This document shows positions 44,799 to 55,945 of a stretch of 64,000 nt of DNA, piece after piece. The stretch is from Nemertoderma westbladi (Eukaryota; Xenacoelomorpha; Nemertodermatida; Nemertodermatidae), in assembly GCA_032718475.1 (NCBI GenBank), contig JAUCBJ010000825.1:1-64000 (forward strand), given 5' to 3'. The notes below the pieces were generated by a model that was not told the origin of the DNA, ran no database searches, and saw only the letters and a list, made by a program, of their open reading frames with translations. Every line of letters begins with the position of its first letter. Within the stretch, counting starts at the first letter, position 1. The translations under genes were made by a program, and so were the position numbers.

Positions 44799-45111
44799 CG
44801 GTGTACGTTATTGCGTTCTATATTTTGTTGTGTGTTTGCTTCTATTGTACTCGTGAAAATTTGTACAACATTGTGGTCTGAATAATTGGTACCATATACA
44901 TTTACTTTGTCTATGTAGTCTAAATCGTTGGTAATAAGTAGATCGATGGTACTGTTCAAGCGGGTTGGTTTGTCAAAGACCTGGGTCATAATCCAGCGTG
45001 ACATTAATCCAAGCAATGCATTGCCCTGATAATTTATAGATGCTATTGGAGAGTGAGATGAAAAAGTGTCCCTGCCCCAAGAAATGTTGGGAAAATTAAA
45101 GTCCCCAGAGA

Positions 45112-45792
45112 TTAGGAGTCTCTACTATTGAAATTTTCGCATTCAATAATATTTTCAACCCTATTTAAACACTCCTTAAATAATTCTATTTCACAGGAAG
45201 GAGGCCGATATACTACAAATACTAGGGTATCACTACACTGAAAATGAACAGCCAAGAATTCACAAACAGTATTTGAGTATTTTTCGATTATTGTGAAAAC
45301 AATATTATCATTTATATATATACCGGCACCTCCTTTGGCTCTAGAATCCCTGTCAGCCCTAACTAAGGTATAGCCTGGTACTTTTAATTCAGCATCCAAA
45401 AACTTACTATTTAAATGGGTTTCGGTTAGGGCAATAAATTGGGGAGAAGAACTAGCCAAGTCCTGAATATGTGGTACTTTAGATGGCTGGCCTTGAAAAT
45501 GTAGCCCTTGGATATTTAGTACAATAAAATGTTGATTAATATTATTTTGATAACAATTCGTGTAGCTAGAAAAATTGCCATCACTGAGCCCTTTTTGGTT
45601 ACTACTATTAGTAGTAGTAAGAGTATTACTACTACTAATATTAGTGTTAGTAGAACCGGTAGTAAGAGTATTACTACTACTAATATTAGTATTAGGTAGA
45701 ACCGGTAGTAAGATTAGTATTACTTGGAGCACAATTGAAATTATTCGTGTAGCCCTGGCTCTTAATATTATGTAAATTGGTAAAATTTGCAT
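45112..45792 (-). pseudogene. LINE-D endonuclease fragment
   Basis: 226 codons. Ser/Thr/Asn-rich start, then endonuclease motifs LNIQGLHF, FIALTETHLNSKFLD, RADRDSRAKGGAGIYIN and VVYRPPSCEIELF. Continues after a frame change at 45016-44777 (STIDLLITNDLDYID, YSDHNVVQIF). Confidence 0.78.
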
Positions 45793-46129
45793 TTATATTT
45801 TCCTTAGGGGAAGAACCAACAGCGTTTTGCATTTTGGCTTCATTATTATTCAATTCAAAGTTATTAATATGAGTGCGAAAATTATTATTGGCGCTCATTC
45901 CTCTATGAAAAATGGTATCCCCAAAATTATTTACATAACTGTAAGGGTTTGGGTTGGATACCGGTACTATATGAACCTGGCCCGACTGGGCAAAACCTTG
46001 CATTTGTTGTGTGTTGTGGACACTCGGTTGCTGAGTATAGTATTGTGTTTGGGTTTGAGGTGGGGATGCAGCTGCCTGGGGCTGTAGCTGCACCAACTGC
46101 TGAAGTTGGTGAGAGAACTGGCGGTGCAT

Positions 46130-46365
46130 TCCCAGGCGTTACGCTGTGCCGACATTGTCGGCGTTACGTTATGGCGACAGTGTCGGCGTTACGTTATGCC
46201 GGCACTATCGGCGTTACGTTATGGCGACAGTGTCGGCGTTACGTTATGCCGACAGTGTCGGCGTTACGTTGTGCCGACATTGTCGGCGTTACGTTATGCC
46301 GACAGTGTCGGCGTTACGTTATTGCGACAGTGTCGGCGTTACGTTATGCCGGCACTATCGCACTA
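46130..46365. repeat. Palindromic tandem array CGTTACGTTATGCCGACAGTGTCGG
   Basis: About nine units of 25 bp, each with a CCGACA(C/G)TGTCGG dyad followed by CGTTACGTTATG. It lies between the LINE-D 5' end and a LINE-B fragment. The CGTTACGCCGACA core is similar to the TIR end at 8222. Confidence 0.9.
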
Positions 46366-47115
46366 TTCGTTCTAGTGTCAAGCTTGGGGGAACCAATGAA
46401 ACACCTCCAATGTTATATAGTGTCTGGTTGGAGATGTGTGCATTGTACTTGACACAATGAACCCGGCGTATCAATCTTGTGAATGTTCCATCCAAAGATT
46501 CGGTGTCCTCAGCAGTTAGAGCCCAGCATGGACTCCCATAGAGGAGTACTGGAACTACTGCTGCTCTAAATAATCGGACCTTAAGATTCCGATTAATTCT
46601 CGGTGACTTCCAAATCCTGGAAAGCCTATTCAAGGCTGCCCATGCCTTTCCCTTACGTATTCGAAGGTCCTCATCTGACTTCCGGATCCATGATCCCAGG
46701 TAACAGAAGTCGTCCACATGCTCAAGCATACCATCTTATGCTCATCCGGTCAGAGACTTGCTGAGGACTTTCAAAGTTAACTGTCAGAATTTTGGTCTTT
46801 CTGGAGTTAATAAAAAGACCAACACTAGAAGCAGGATGTTCTAATGAGCGGAGGAGCCGTTGGGCTCCCTCTAGTGATTCTGAGAGTACTCGTAAGTCAT
46901 CAGCAAAGTCTAGATCAGTTAGGTACTTGGCAGGATTTCCTCGACTTCTGGAGCCAGTAGGTGGAGTTATCATCACCCCGTCATCATTATGATGATCTAA
47001 GGACATGCGTAGAACATAGTCAACCACAATTATGAACAAGAATGGTGCAAGTTTGTCTCCTTGGAGGACGCCCCATAATACTTCGAATGGTTCTGTGTCA
47101 CCATCGAACGTTGAT
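46366..47115 (-). mobile_element. LINE-B copy 3, fragment truncated at both ends
   Basis: Minus strand; matches LINE-B from the WGVLQGDKLAPFLF block to the NQTLYNIGGVSLVPPS block. It lacks the 3' tail and contains small deletions (for example near 46735). RT frames are 47288-46722 and 46729-46355. Confidence 0.85.
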
Positions 47116-47454
47116 AATGCTGTTTGCAATTGCAAATTCGGTAGATTTCTGTGAGTAAATGTTTCGCCGACAGCAGACAACCGGCCATTTAAAATGGAAA
47201 TCAACACAAAATTGGTCTGTTGGTAAATATGTTGATAAAATGCAGACAAATGCTGCCGTACGTGATTAACAGATTGGTAATCAGACAATTAAGTTCAATA
47301 AGTTTTTTAAGCCCTTGGCCTCTTTATGATGGTAGATAACTTAAGACAACTCAATTTTTAAATCGGTATCTAATGTTTGTCGCTTGGATTGTGTTTCTAG
47401 ACTACGAGATATACAATTCACTGAGACTTGGTTATAAACGTACTACTACTGGTG

Positions 47455-47595
47455 GGTGGCCTTGACGGAACAGATGATCTATCTAATATCATGGGTGATA
47501 GCGATAGGGAGTAGGAGTAGATTAGTAGAGGAGTAGAGTAGAGTAATATATATGCAGCTGCAATGCAGCATGTCGATAGTAGTTAGTAGTTTTAA
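47455..47595 (+). mobile_element. LINE-B 3' end remnant
   Basis: GATGATCTATCTAATATCAT, then GGGTGATAG..GGGAGT, then GCAGCTGCAATGCAGCATGT and AGT triplets: the decayed LINE-B 3' end and tail on the plus strand. Confidence 0.65.
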
Positions 47596-47830
47596 CCCTG
47601 ACGTTTATTTATAAACGGTCCCCCATTGGGCAATGTGGTTTCTCTTCATTACCATTAACATTGGCGAGTATTCCAAACAAACTCACAGAACATTCTACAA
47701 AAATGTGAATTACGGATAACTAAAGGAAATCAAATGAAAAAGTTTTAAATTATTTAAAATTTAATTAAAAAAATTCCAGAAATATTACACGATTTAGAAA
47801 CTGATAATTATTATTGCATCAAAAATGTAA

Positions 47831-48566
47831 TCAAGGCCAGTTCAGAGTGTTCCTATTGTTGTAGGCAGAATATTCGCACTCAAGGTCCATGAGGGTGTGA
47901 TCCCGCTCCCTAAACTTCGAGTAATTCATCGTCTTACACCGCGACGGAACATCCTGCCAGGCGATGTAATCCGTCAGATTGTATCGGCGGGTTGGATCGA
48001 GTACCGGTAGGAAACGGTCGTAATTCGCACGAAACAACGGAATCGCGTAACCGAAGAGACAGAAGTAGCCCAGGTAGATAGCGCCCGCCGCGCCCAGCCA
48101 CATGGCGCGGCACCTGCGACGCACGCTAGCGGGAGCGTAACGACCAACCGCCGGGTCGCCGCGGAACATTGGGTTGCTGAAGACGCGAGCGAACACCGCG
48201 AAGTTGAGGAAGTAATCGCGGTAAGTCATGTGAACCGAAGGAGGAGGAATTCCTCGGAGGAGCAGCTGTTGGTAGAACATGTTTATATTGAGTTTCGTGT
48301 ACCACCGGAGATACGGTAAGCCAATCAGCAACCCGCCGAAACCGGCGCCGTATTTATCGAGGTCGCGCTTCGTCCAATGCGGGAAGGCGAGAGCAGTGGC
48401 GGCTATACCGACAGTGGGGGCGACGAATGCTGCGACAACGTAGTGACGGAGAACCGTCCGACGGTGGTGCAGACGAATCTGCCGAGAGTTGGTCGCCTCC
48501 GGTTGTGTGAGGGGCACCTTATAGCGGAGAGTCGGTGGGTCGTATGGGTTGAAAGGACGACTCAAC
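47831..48566 (-). CDS. Membrane protein exon 3
   Basis: The terminal exon, 245 codons including the stop, begins with the third base of a split GTG codon. It carries two of the predicted transmembrane segments. GC-rich compared with its flanks. Confidence 0.72.
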
Positions 48567-50056
48567 CTGTAACGTACACCGGCAGTATTTTAAAAATTAT
48601 AAGTTAGGACAATTCCGACCCATTCAAAAATCTAATTAAATTTTCGTCCGGGTCGGAATTGATCGGGTCGGAATTGTCCGGGTCGGAATTGTCCGGGTCG
48701 GAATTGGCCGGGTCGGAATTGTCCGGGTCGGAATTGTCCGGGTCGGAATTGTCCGGATCGGAATTGTCCGGGTCGGAATTGTCCGGGTCGGAATTGTCCG
48801 GGTCGGAATTGTCCGGGTCGGAATTGTCCGGGTCGGAATTGTCGGGATCGGAATTGTCCTGGTCGGAATTGTCCGGGTCGGAATTGTCCGGGTCGGAATT
48901 GTCCGGGTCGGAATTGTCCGGGTCGGAATTGTCCGGGTCGGAATTGTCCGGGTCGGAATTGTCCGGGTCGGAATTGTCCGGGTCGGAATTGGCCGGGTCG
49001 GAATTGGCCGGGTCGGAATTGTCCGGGTCGGAATTGTCCGGGTCGGAATTGTCCGGATCGGAATTGTCCGGGTCGGAATTGTCCGGGTCGGAATTGTCCG
49101 TACACCTAAAAATTATTGACTCCAAGTGTTCCACTTACACGTCTAGAGTTGGACTTCTGTAGGTTCCGGGATATCTCGGCGTCACCAACTTCCAATCAAT
49201 CATCTGGGAGGCGATACCGTTGACAAATCCGTTGCTATAGAAACGTCTGTATAACCTATTGCATGTCTGCAACATGTGGGTAGACCAATAAACCGCCACG
49301 CAACTACCCAATGGGAGTAACCACTTGGAGTCCCACCAGCTTTTCCTGAATGTAATAAAACGATGTTTCAAACAGTAAGACTAAATTTCTAAGGAACTAC
49401 CCACCACTAACCTAATAATCAACAGTTTCTTAGTTACCGGTACCCGGTAGGCCTACTGTTAATAACTCGTTAGAGTTCTTACTTTATATTATTTATTATT
49501 ATTCAATTAACTGTATCACAATTATCTATTAATTTATTCGAAATACTGTAGATTGATGTTATAAAGTAGCCTAGCATATGCTTTATGACGCCATTCATTT
49601 TAATTATCAGTAAATACCGGTACTTATTAATTAACTGCAGAACTTCCTCATTGAGTTTTTATCGATAAAGATTACTGGATTACATTGATTCATTCATAGC
49701 GCACTATCATAGCGTTTATACGAGACAGAATTACGTAAAGAAGTTACCGGCAGACCGGTACAATACAGATTTCCTGGTTATAACAGTTGTTTTTTTTTTA
49801 TTAGAACCAACTAAACTAACATGCGACGGGTATCCTGCTCAGCTAGGAGAGCGGGCCAAGCGATCTGGTACTCGTGGAGTCTTCCATAGCGGGACACGGA
49901 ATAGGTTGACTCGACACCAGCCGAGTCCATCAACCGCTTAGCATCCTCCGACAGCCCTCCATCCTTCTCCGATCTAACTGTCCGATGGCGGCGGGATTTA
50001 AACATGGAACCCAGTTTCTTTATCACTCCCGGCTCGTTGTCTCCACTCGTTGCCAT
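47831..50056 (-). CDS. Unrecognised multi-pass membrane protein, 3 exons
   Basis: Exons on the minus strand: 50056-49821, 49345-49139 and 48566-47831 (stop). Splice sites: AT|GTTAGT..TTCAG|G and CGT|GTAAGT..TTACAG|G; both junctions keep frame, giving 392 residues. The N-terminus is hydrophilic and basic (KSRRHRTVRSEK). Hydrophobic segments lie at about 87-104, 190-209 (YVVAAFVAPTVGIAATALAF) and 303-326 (AMWLGAAGAIYLGYFCLFGY); FGGLLIGLPYL is weaker. No signal peptide is obvious. I do not recognise the family. The long conserved-looking frame, consistent splicing and high-GC exon 3 support a real gene. Intron 2 is almost entirely a 15-bp minisatellite. Confidence 0.72.
48645..49105. repeat. 15-bp minisatellite GTCCGGGTCGGAATT in the membrane-protein intron 2
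   Basis: About 30 units, nearly perfect, with GGCC and GGATC variants. It is open in several frames on both strands (SGSEL plus, NSDPD and GQFRP minus), which is only a consequence of a 15-bp unit. It does not copy the neighbouring exon ends. Confidence 0.97.
49139..49345 (-). CDS. Membrane protein exon 2
   Basis: 69 codons: KSWWDSKWLLPLGSCVAVYW and the following segment to SPTLD(V). Flanked by TTCAG acceptor and GTAAGT donor. Confidence 0.7.
49346..49820 (-). other. Intron 1 of the membrane-protein gene
   Basis: AT-rich, with several ACCGGT motifs and no repeat array. Nothing else seen. Confidence 0.6.
49821..50056 (-). CDS. Membrane protein exon 1
   Basis: Start ATG at 50056-50054 (MATSGDNEPGVIKKLGSMF). 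78 full codons plus AT of a split ATG. Lys/Arg-rich N-terminus. Confidence 0.68.
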
Positions 50057-51329
50057 AACACCGTCCGTTTATAAAGTATAGGCCAGTAGGCCTATGGACT
50101 AAGTTTCGTAGGCTACTTAATTGATACCGGTCAGCCGGTAATATACTGATATATTTTACAAGGGCTGAAGGGTGAACAAACCTTATACTGTTATACAAAC
50201 ATATTCTAACAGTACCGGCTGACCGGTACCGCGTTAGTCTGTTAGTGTTCTGGTGTTGCGTGGATCATTATCAGAGTTTTCGGCAGTTTCTGAGTTTGGT
50301 GAAAAGTTCAATTCAGCCCAGGTTGGAATTCATGCATGAGCGCGCAGGTACGCTTTGTTGTTTTGAAATCACCGCGCACCTGAAATTGGCTCGTCGCGCG
50401 CACCTTATCATATGTCATAATCCAAACAAAATCGCGCAGCTCATGTCATGCATATCTAAAAAAATCGCACAGTTCATAAGAACAATTTTACATTCCTATT
50501 TTACAAGTTTGAGCATTTTAAGCTTATCTTTACGTCTGTCTGTCTGTACGTTGAATCTAGGCTTACATAATAAATGTAATTTTTGCAACATCAAAATTGT
50601 TAATATTAAAAAATATTTTTTTAATCCACTGCTATGGTGGCCCATCGGGCTCACTGCTTTTATAACAGAAAATATTATTTTAGATTACAAACAAAACATG
50701 TAATTTCAAAAAAAACGAATATTGAAATAGGTACCAGTCTGCCAATAATACTTTGTATAGGCCTACCTAACAATTAGGCTTAAACATACAGTTGGCTTAT
50801 AATTAAGTCATACTTATAATACATTGTTACTTTCTGACTTTACCTGTTTACTAACGTAACATCGGCATAGCATAGACCTAATAACAATACAACAATAGAG
50901 TACTGTAGTTAAAATAAATAGACAAATTCAGCTCCGGTTGCCGGTATTACAGTATTATGGTGAAGTGATTTGACTGTTTGAAGAATTGGAAATGAGAAAC
51001 AAATGCGAGCGTAGCGAGCGAAATTTTTTTGTGTATTTTCGTGATTTCAATTAATTTGTGGTGCGCATCAGAGGCAGAGCTGCGCGCTGAGGCGCAACGC
51101 GCACCTGTCTCACACCCGAACGCGCACCTGTCTCACCCAAACGCGCAACGCGCATCTGGTTTGCGGTCATTCGCGCAGGTACGCGTCCGAGTTTTGCAGC
51201 ATGAATTCCAACCTGGAATTCAGCTCTGGCAGTCTGGGTCTAGCTTCTCTCTCTAGTCTGCTAGTGTGCCAGCCTGGAAAAAGTCACCAAGGCGCGCACA
51301 ACGCCCGCGCACTTCATTGCCAACCAACC
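50057..51329. other. Spacer with scattered GCGCGCA motifs
   Basis: No gene is supported. GAGCGCGCAGGTACGC near 50338 and GCGCAGGTACGCGTCC near 51173 recur, next to AACCTGGAATTC-type inverted sequence. They look like ends of a decayed element. Confidence 0.4.
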
Positions 51330-51440
51330 GCGCATTCCCATATAGAAAAATCGCGCACCCCAAGAATCTTAACCGCGCACCCCAAAAATCTCAACCGCGC
51401 ACCCAAAAAATTCAACCGCGCAACCCCCAGCCCCCGAAAA
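51330..51440. repeat. AACCGCGCACCCCAAAAATC tandem repeat
   Basis: Four units of about 22 bp. Confidence 0.75.
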
Positions 51441-52279
51441 TAAAAGGTAGGATAGGCCTACTGTACTGCTGTAGTTTAAATTGCGCGAGACTACTGCTAC
51501 GACTACCGCAAGCCTGACACGGGACCGGTACAATTTAGTAGCAGACTGATTGCTGCCCAAGCCCAACGAAAATCGTATAAATCGTAGGCCTACTTACTGC
51601 AATACTGTATTACACATTTATTTATTTTATTTATTTATTTATTTACATTTATTATTTGCAAAAACACTAATTATTAGGCCTATCACAATAATAGTTAATG
51701 ATTAGAAAAAATTAAATCAAGAAGTAGATAATTAAACTAAGTTGTTAGGCGCATCCGCATATACTGTACACGGACAGTTCACGTACGTACTATTATTTTA
51801 CTGTATTATTATAGTTATACTGTAGATACAGTAAGAGTATTTGAGTAACAACGTAAACCAATCTCGATGTAAAACAATCGTATGTTTTTCAAAAATGTTG
51901 ATCAGTTGTTTAAAACAAGTGTGACGTTATGCTGTTATGAAAGGTTTCATTAAAAAAATTTATATTTAAAATTGTATGCCTACAGTATATTTCTCTAGTT
52001 CAATTTTGGAATAAAAAATTTCATTGCGAAATCTAATAACTATTTACGTACATGTATAATGCGTACATGGAGTTCTTGGAAATGCTGCGACCAGAGTAAG
52101 TACGGAAACGGAAATAAGGTAGCATAATGTAATCAGGTCATACTGTATGTTTAGGTTAACCGATCACAGTTCTGAATTAAAAATGTAATGTTCTTAGTAG
52201 AATGATATACTTTTATTTGTATATTTACATTCATATTTATGTACTTTTATTTGTTTATTTAAAGGTCAGCAATAATATT
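51441..52279. other. AT-rich spacer
   Basis: No gene. Contains a TTTATTTA microsatellite near 51617-51650. Confidence 0.5.
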
Positions 52280-52654
52280 AAAGGTTTTAAAAAGAATATT
52301 AGAGAATTTCAAAACATATTTTCGGCCGAAATTTCGGCCGAAATTTCGGCCGAAATATTTTTTTACATTTGTTCAGCTCTTTCATTTGATGTCATTTTCG
52401 GCCGAAATCTCGACCGAAATTTCGGCCGAAAATGACATCAAATTGAAGAGCTGAAAAATGTAATAATATATTTCGGCCGAAAATTCAGTCGAAATTTCGG
52501 CCGAAAATGACATCAAATGAAAGAGCTGAAAAAATGTAACAAAATATTCTAAATGTTAAACTAAATATCATAATAAACTATAAAACAAAATATTATTTTA
52601 AATTTCGGCCGAAAATATGTTTTGAAATTCTCTAATATTCTTTTTAAAACCTTT
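52280..52654. mobile_element. Palindromic MITE with TTTCGGCCGAAA repeats
   Basis: The ends AAAGGTTTTAAAAAGAATAT (52280) and its reverse complement (to 52654) form arms of about 55 bp. Inside is a second inverted pair around GACATCAAATG and AAGAGCTG. There are about eight TTTCGGCCGAAA palindromes. No ORF. Confidence 0.85.
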
Positions 52655-52659
52655 GTAAA

Positions 52660-53882
52660 AGCTTTTGTGGGATGTAACTGGCCCTTTTGCTTTGCAATCC
52701 AGTTCCCCCCCAGGCGCTGGAATACTCTAAAAAGCTCTCTAACTCGAATGATGCAAAGCGACCGGCTGATTGGCTGATTTGTTATACGAGGGGCTCTTTG
52801 CTATGTTCTATCGGCCAACCAGAGCTATAGCAGCAGAGTATGCAACCAGGGCAACCGAGCGGAGTGACTCATTTTGTGTGTTGGCCAAGGGCTGCAAAAA
52901 TCCTGATAGTTCGGCATTTAGATATTCGTGGAACCTGAGGAATCTGGTGTTCTGCCAATGAGAGCTATCCCTCTCTGTGTAAAAAGATACCTGCAACGGT
53001 GTTAGAGTCAGAGAGTTCTTGTTATAGTTGTGTTGTTTCTATCTAGGCCAGGAACACCGGCTCTAGAGTCAATTCGTTTCAGACTTTAGAAGAAACATTA
53101 GTAGGCTTAGATTATAGAATGTATAACTGTTATCAACCTTAACAACTCAATCAGTCTTAACGGCACATATATTGTCATATCATATCTTAACCTACCGTCT
53201 TAATGCTTTTTACTGTTGTTATTATTTTGTATCAGTTGGTTGAATATTATTTGGAGAACACCTATAAAGAACCCAAATTTCCCAATTTTCTTGATACACT
53301 ACAGGTTAGAGAGACAGGTTACATATAGCGATTGCGACTTATATTATTGTGGTTTGTAGTGAATTTAATGCTATTTGATAAGCACTACATGAGTCAATTG
53401 CTGTTCTCTTTATATATGATAAAATTCATTGACAGTCGGCAGATTAGTGTGCAGCATTGTGCGTTACCGGTAGTGTGCATGATTGTGACTGATAACTAAG
53501 CATTTCCTAAAGAATGCGCCTCATACGTGAATCATAAGCCTTCCCGACTTACAGTTGTGTTTAGTATAAGTCATATCTCTGTTTACCTAGATAGAGCGCC
53601 ACGTCCTAAAGGAACTGTTAATATTTCCCGAAAGTGAATAATATTAGTCAGAAATTATTTATTAACGATCAATCGAATAATACAGTAAGCTTACACCGCA
53701 ATAACAATCTAAGCCCTACGAATCCAGTCTCCCGGGTATATCCAGCGGGTGAATGGACGCGCACTAGGCTGGCTTCGGCTAATGTTGTGTTTCTTGGTAT
53801 TAAATACTTGTCATTTTCTAAAGTCTATTTATAAACCAAAAGACATATAAATTTTGGCAGGTTAAACTGCTAAAGGTCTTCA
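52660..53882 (+). repeat. Repeat C, copy 2
   Basis: Matches 43060-43881 from about 53010. It shares the GCGCCACGTCCTAAAGGAAC block, the CCCGGGTATATCCAGCGGG block and the same end GTTAAACTGCTAAAGGTCT. The upstream part (52660-53000) is not clearly shared. Compare copy 1 for class. Confidence 0.7.
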
Positions 53883-53949
53883 AAAGGGCGTACAATAACA
53901 GTTATTGTCTTTATTGCAGTAAGCAATAAAGTTAAAAGTACCGGTCGAC

Positions 53950-54112
53950 CGGTAAACCTGAACCGGTACTGTTGTAGGTCCGTAGGCCCAACTGCCAGAA
54001 TCGGTACTGCTGTAGGTCCGTAGGCCCAACTGCCAGAATCGGTACTGCTGTAGGTCCGTAGGCCCAACTGCCAGAATCGGTACTGCTGTAGGTCTGTAGG
54101 CCCAACTGTCTT
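53950..54112. repeat. 38-bp tandem repeat
   Basis: Four to five units of GTACTGCTGTAGGTCCGTAG plus GCCCAACTGCCAGAATCG. Confidence 0.85.
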
Positions 54113-54113
54113 A

Positions 54114-55182
54114 ACCGGTGTAACAGCGGATTCAGTCCCCCGAAGAATCGGTCCCCCCAGACCAGATCTGCTAGCGGATTTAGTCCCCCCGGACCCAATC
54201 CGCTAGCAGATTTAGTCTCCCTAGGACCAAATCTGCTAGCGGATTGGGTCCTCGTTCGCGGATTTGGTCCCCCCAATGTTATTGCAATAAATTCAAAATA
54301 CACTGCCAGACTGCTCCGTTCCCTTCCTTATTGTCAATGGATACAATACTGGCAGACCGGTTATTCAGTATGTATCGTGTATTGTTCTGGTTAGAAAACA
54401 TTGTGTGTAACCTGGTCCTCTCCAATTTCGTAGTACGATAAATTTATTGTAATGAGGTTATATTGTTTTAACCTTTTTATTATTATAAAATTTATCCTCC
54501 CCATCTGCAAACTATAATAATATGAATGAACATGAATGAATAACTGTTACTCAGTTGGGTTTAGGTGTAACAGCTGAACTGAATATACCTGAATATACCG
54601 AAATGACACCAACTGACCAATGACAAATCCAACCAAATACACCTGACAACTCGAACTACAGTATGATTATTTACTGTAATAGGGACAGTACAATATCTTC
54701 CTCCTCCTCATGTAATCATCCCTCATCCATAATGAATCTATAATGTTGAAATTAGCCGCTTTCCTGAGTATAGTTGCAACTTTGTTGAATTGACTGGATA
54801 TGTGTCATCTCCCGAAATATAATTATAGACGGCTTGATAAAGCTGCGTCTCATCGAAGTTGGCCATAATAGCCTACTGTACTGATGCGACTATATCAGTA
54901 TATACAGATGTGGGAATTTAGTTTAACGCAGTAGTGGTAGCTACTGCAGTTTTAATCAGTCTATAATTTAATGCATAAGCTACGCTGCTATGCCAGTACC
55001 AGTACTGCTGCACTCAGCACTGTCTGACTGTACTGTAAAATTATAATTTAAGGGGGGACTCAATCTGCGGAGGGGGGACAGAATCCGCTAGCGGATTCGG
55101 TCCCCCCGGACTCAATCCGCTAGCGGATTCGGTCCCCCCGGACCATATCCGCGGGGGGGACAGAATCCGCTGTTACACCGGT
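54114..55182. mobile_element. TIR element with CGGATTNAGTCCCCC subrepeats
   Basis: Both ends read ACCGGTGTAACAGCGGATTC inward. Subterminal repeats CCGCTAGCGGATTTAGTCCC on the left and the reverse on the right extend about 150 bp. The interior has no transposase. If the ACCGGT is target sequence, the duplication is CCGG. Confidence 0.75.
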
Positions 55183-55339
55183 ACTTCCAGTATAAGTACA
55201 TTAGTATTATTCGACTTTGATTATTGTATACCGGTAGGTCTTAGTACTTAATCAGGGAACGGCCGCCCTGGTTTTTTATTGAGATTTTACTTATTTCTGT
55301 CGATTTTATTTACATGTAAGTTAATATTGAGCTGAAGAC

Positions 55340-55945
55340 GTGTAAGTCTGCTCAGATTGTTCAGATAATTGTAGGCTGGACTGTTGTCTGACTGTTGTTG
55401 AGTCTGGAGAGATTGCGGCGTGTGTGGAGTTTGTCCAATAAAGTGCCAGTTAGTAAGTTGGGGCAGCCAGGGCTGTAAGGTCAATCCCCTCTTAAAGAAT
55501 AAGTCGTACTACCGTGTTAGAACGCATACTAACTAACCATTTTGGAATCTGCACATACTGTAGTTTATTTAGGCTTGATAGTAGTCTGCCAGCGTTTTTA
55601 GTCTGTGTTTGTTTGTGTGGTCTGTTCAGGTACCGTAATAGTTATTACTCAGATATTTTGTAGGCTGGATTGTTGTCTAGCTATTATTAGGTCTGAAGAG
55701 ATTGCTGCGTGTGTAGAGTTTGTCTGATAAAGTGCCAGTTAGTAAGTTGGGGCAGCCAGTGCTGTAAGGTCAATCCCCTCTTAAAGAATAAGTCGTACTA
55801 CCGTGTTAGAACGCATACTAACTAACCATTTCGGAATCTGCACATACTGTAGTTTATTTAGGCTTGGTGGTAGTCTGCCAGCGTTTGGTTTGTATTTTGT
55901 TTGAGTATTCTGTACGGGTAGCGTAATATTTATTATTCAGAGTTT
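55340..55945. repeat. Tandem duplication of about 300 bp
   Basis: The first copy is about 55350-55645, the second about 55650-55945. The block from AAAGTGCCAGTTAGTAAGTT through CATACTGTAGTTTATTTAGG is nearly identical. The outer parts are more diverged. It may be part of the leader or a relic LTR of the BEL/Pao element downstream; not shown. Confidence 0.7.

Larger units (their letters stand above)
43870..46129 (-). mobile_element. LINE-D, endonuclease and RT N-terminal part
   Basis: Minus strand, in several frames: a Gln/Asn-rich N-terminus (46129-45692) and an endonuclease (45600-44800) with HFIVLNIQGL, IALTETHLNS, FVVYRPPSC, STIDLLITND and YSDHNVVQ. An RT N-terminus (44798-43870) follows, with KCAASSAGTDGIPALLLK-like QCAASSAGTDGIPALLLKS, ITPIFKKGSRLEPINYRP and SILSKTLERL. 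It stops at FALSDL where Repeat C begins; the rest of RT is absent. It overlaps LINE-A in RT coordinates, so it is a separate element. Confidence 0.82.

Noticed and set aside
40185-46129. One single LINE split by two insertions
   Set aside because: First idea, dropped because both LINE-A (from NNLLCDS) and LINE-D (to FALSDL) include the same stretch of the RT domain, so two elements are more likely.
48604-49162. ORFs on both strands with NSDPD, GQFRP or SGSEL repeats
   Set aside because: All come from a 15-bp minisatellite in an intron; no start context or unique domain.
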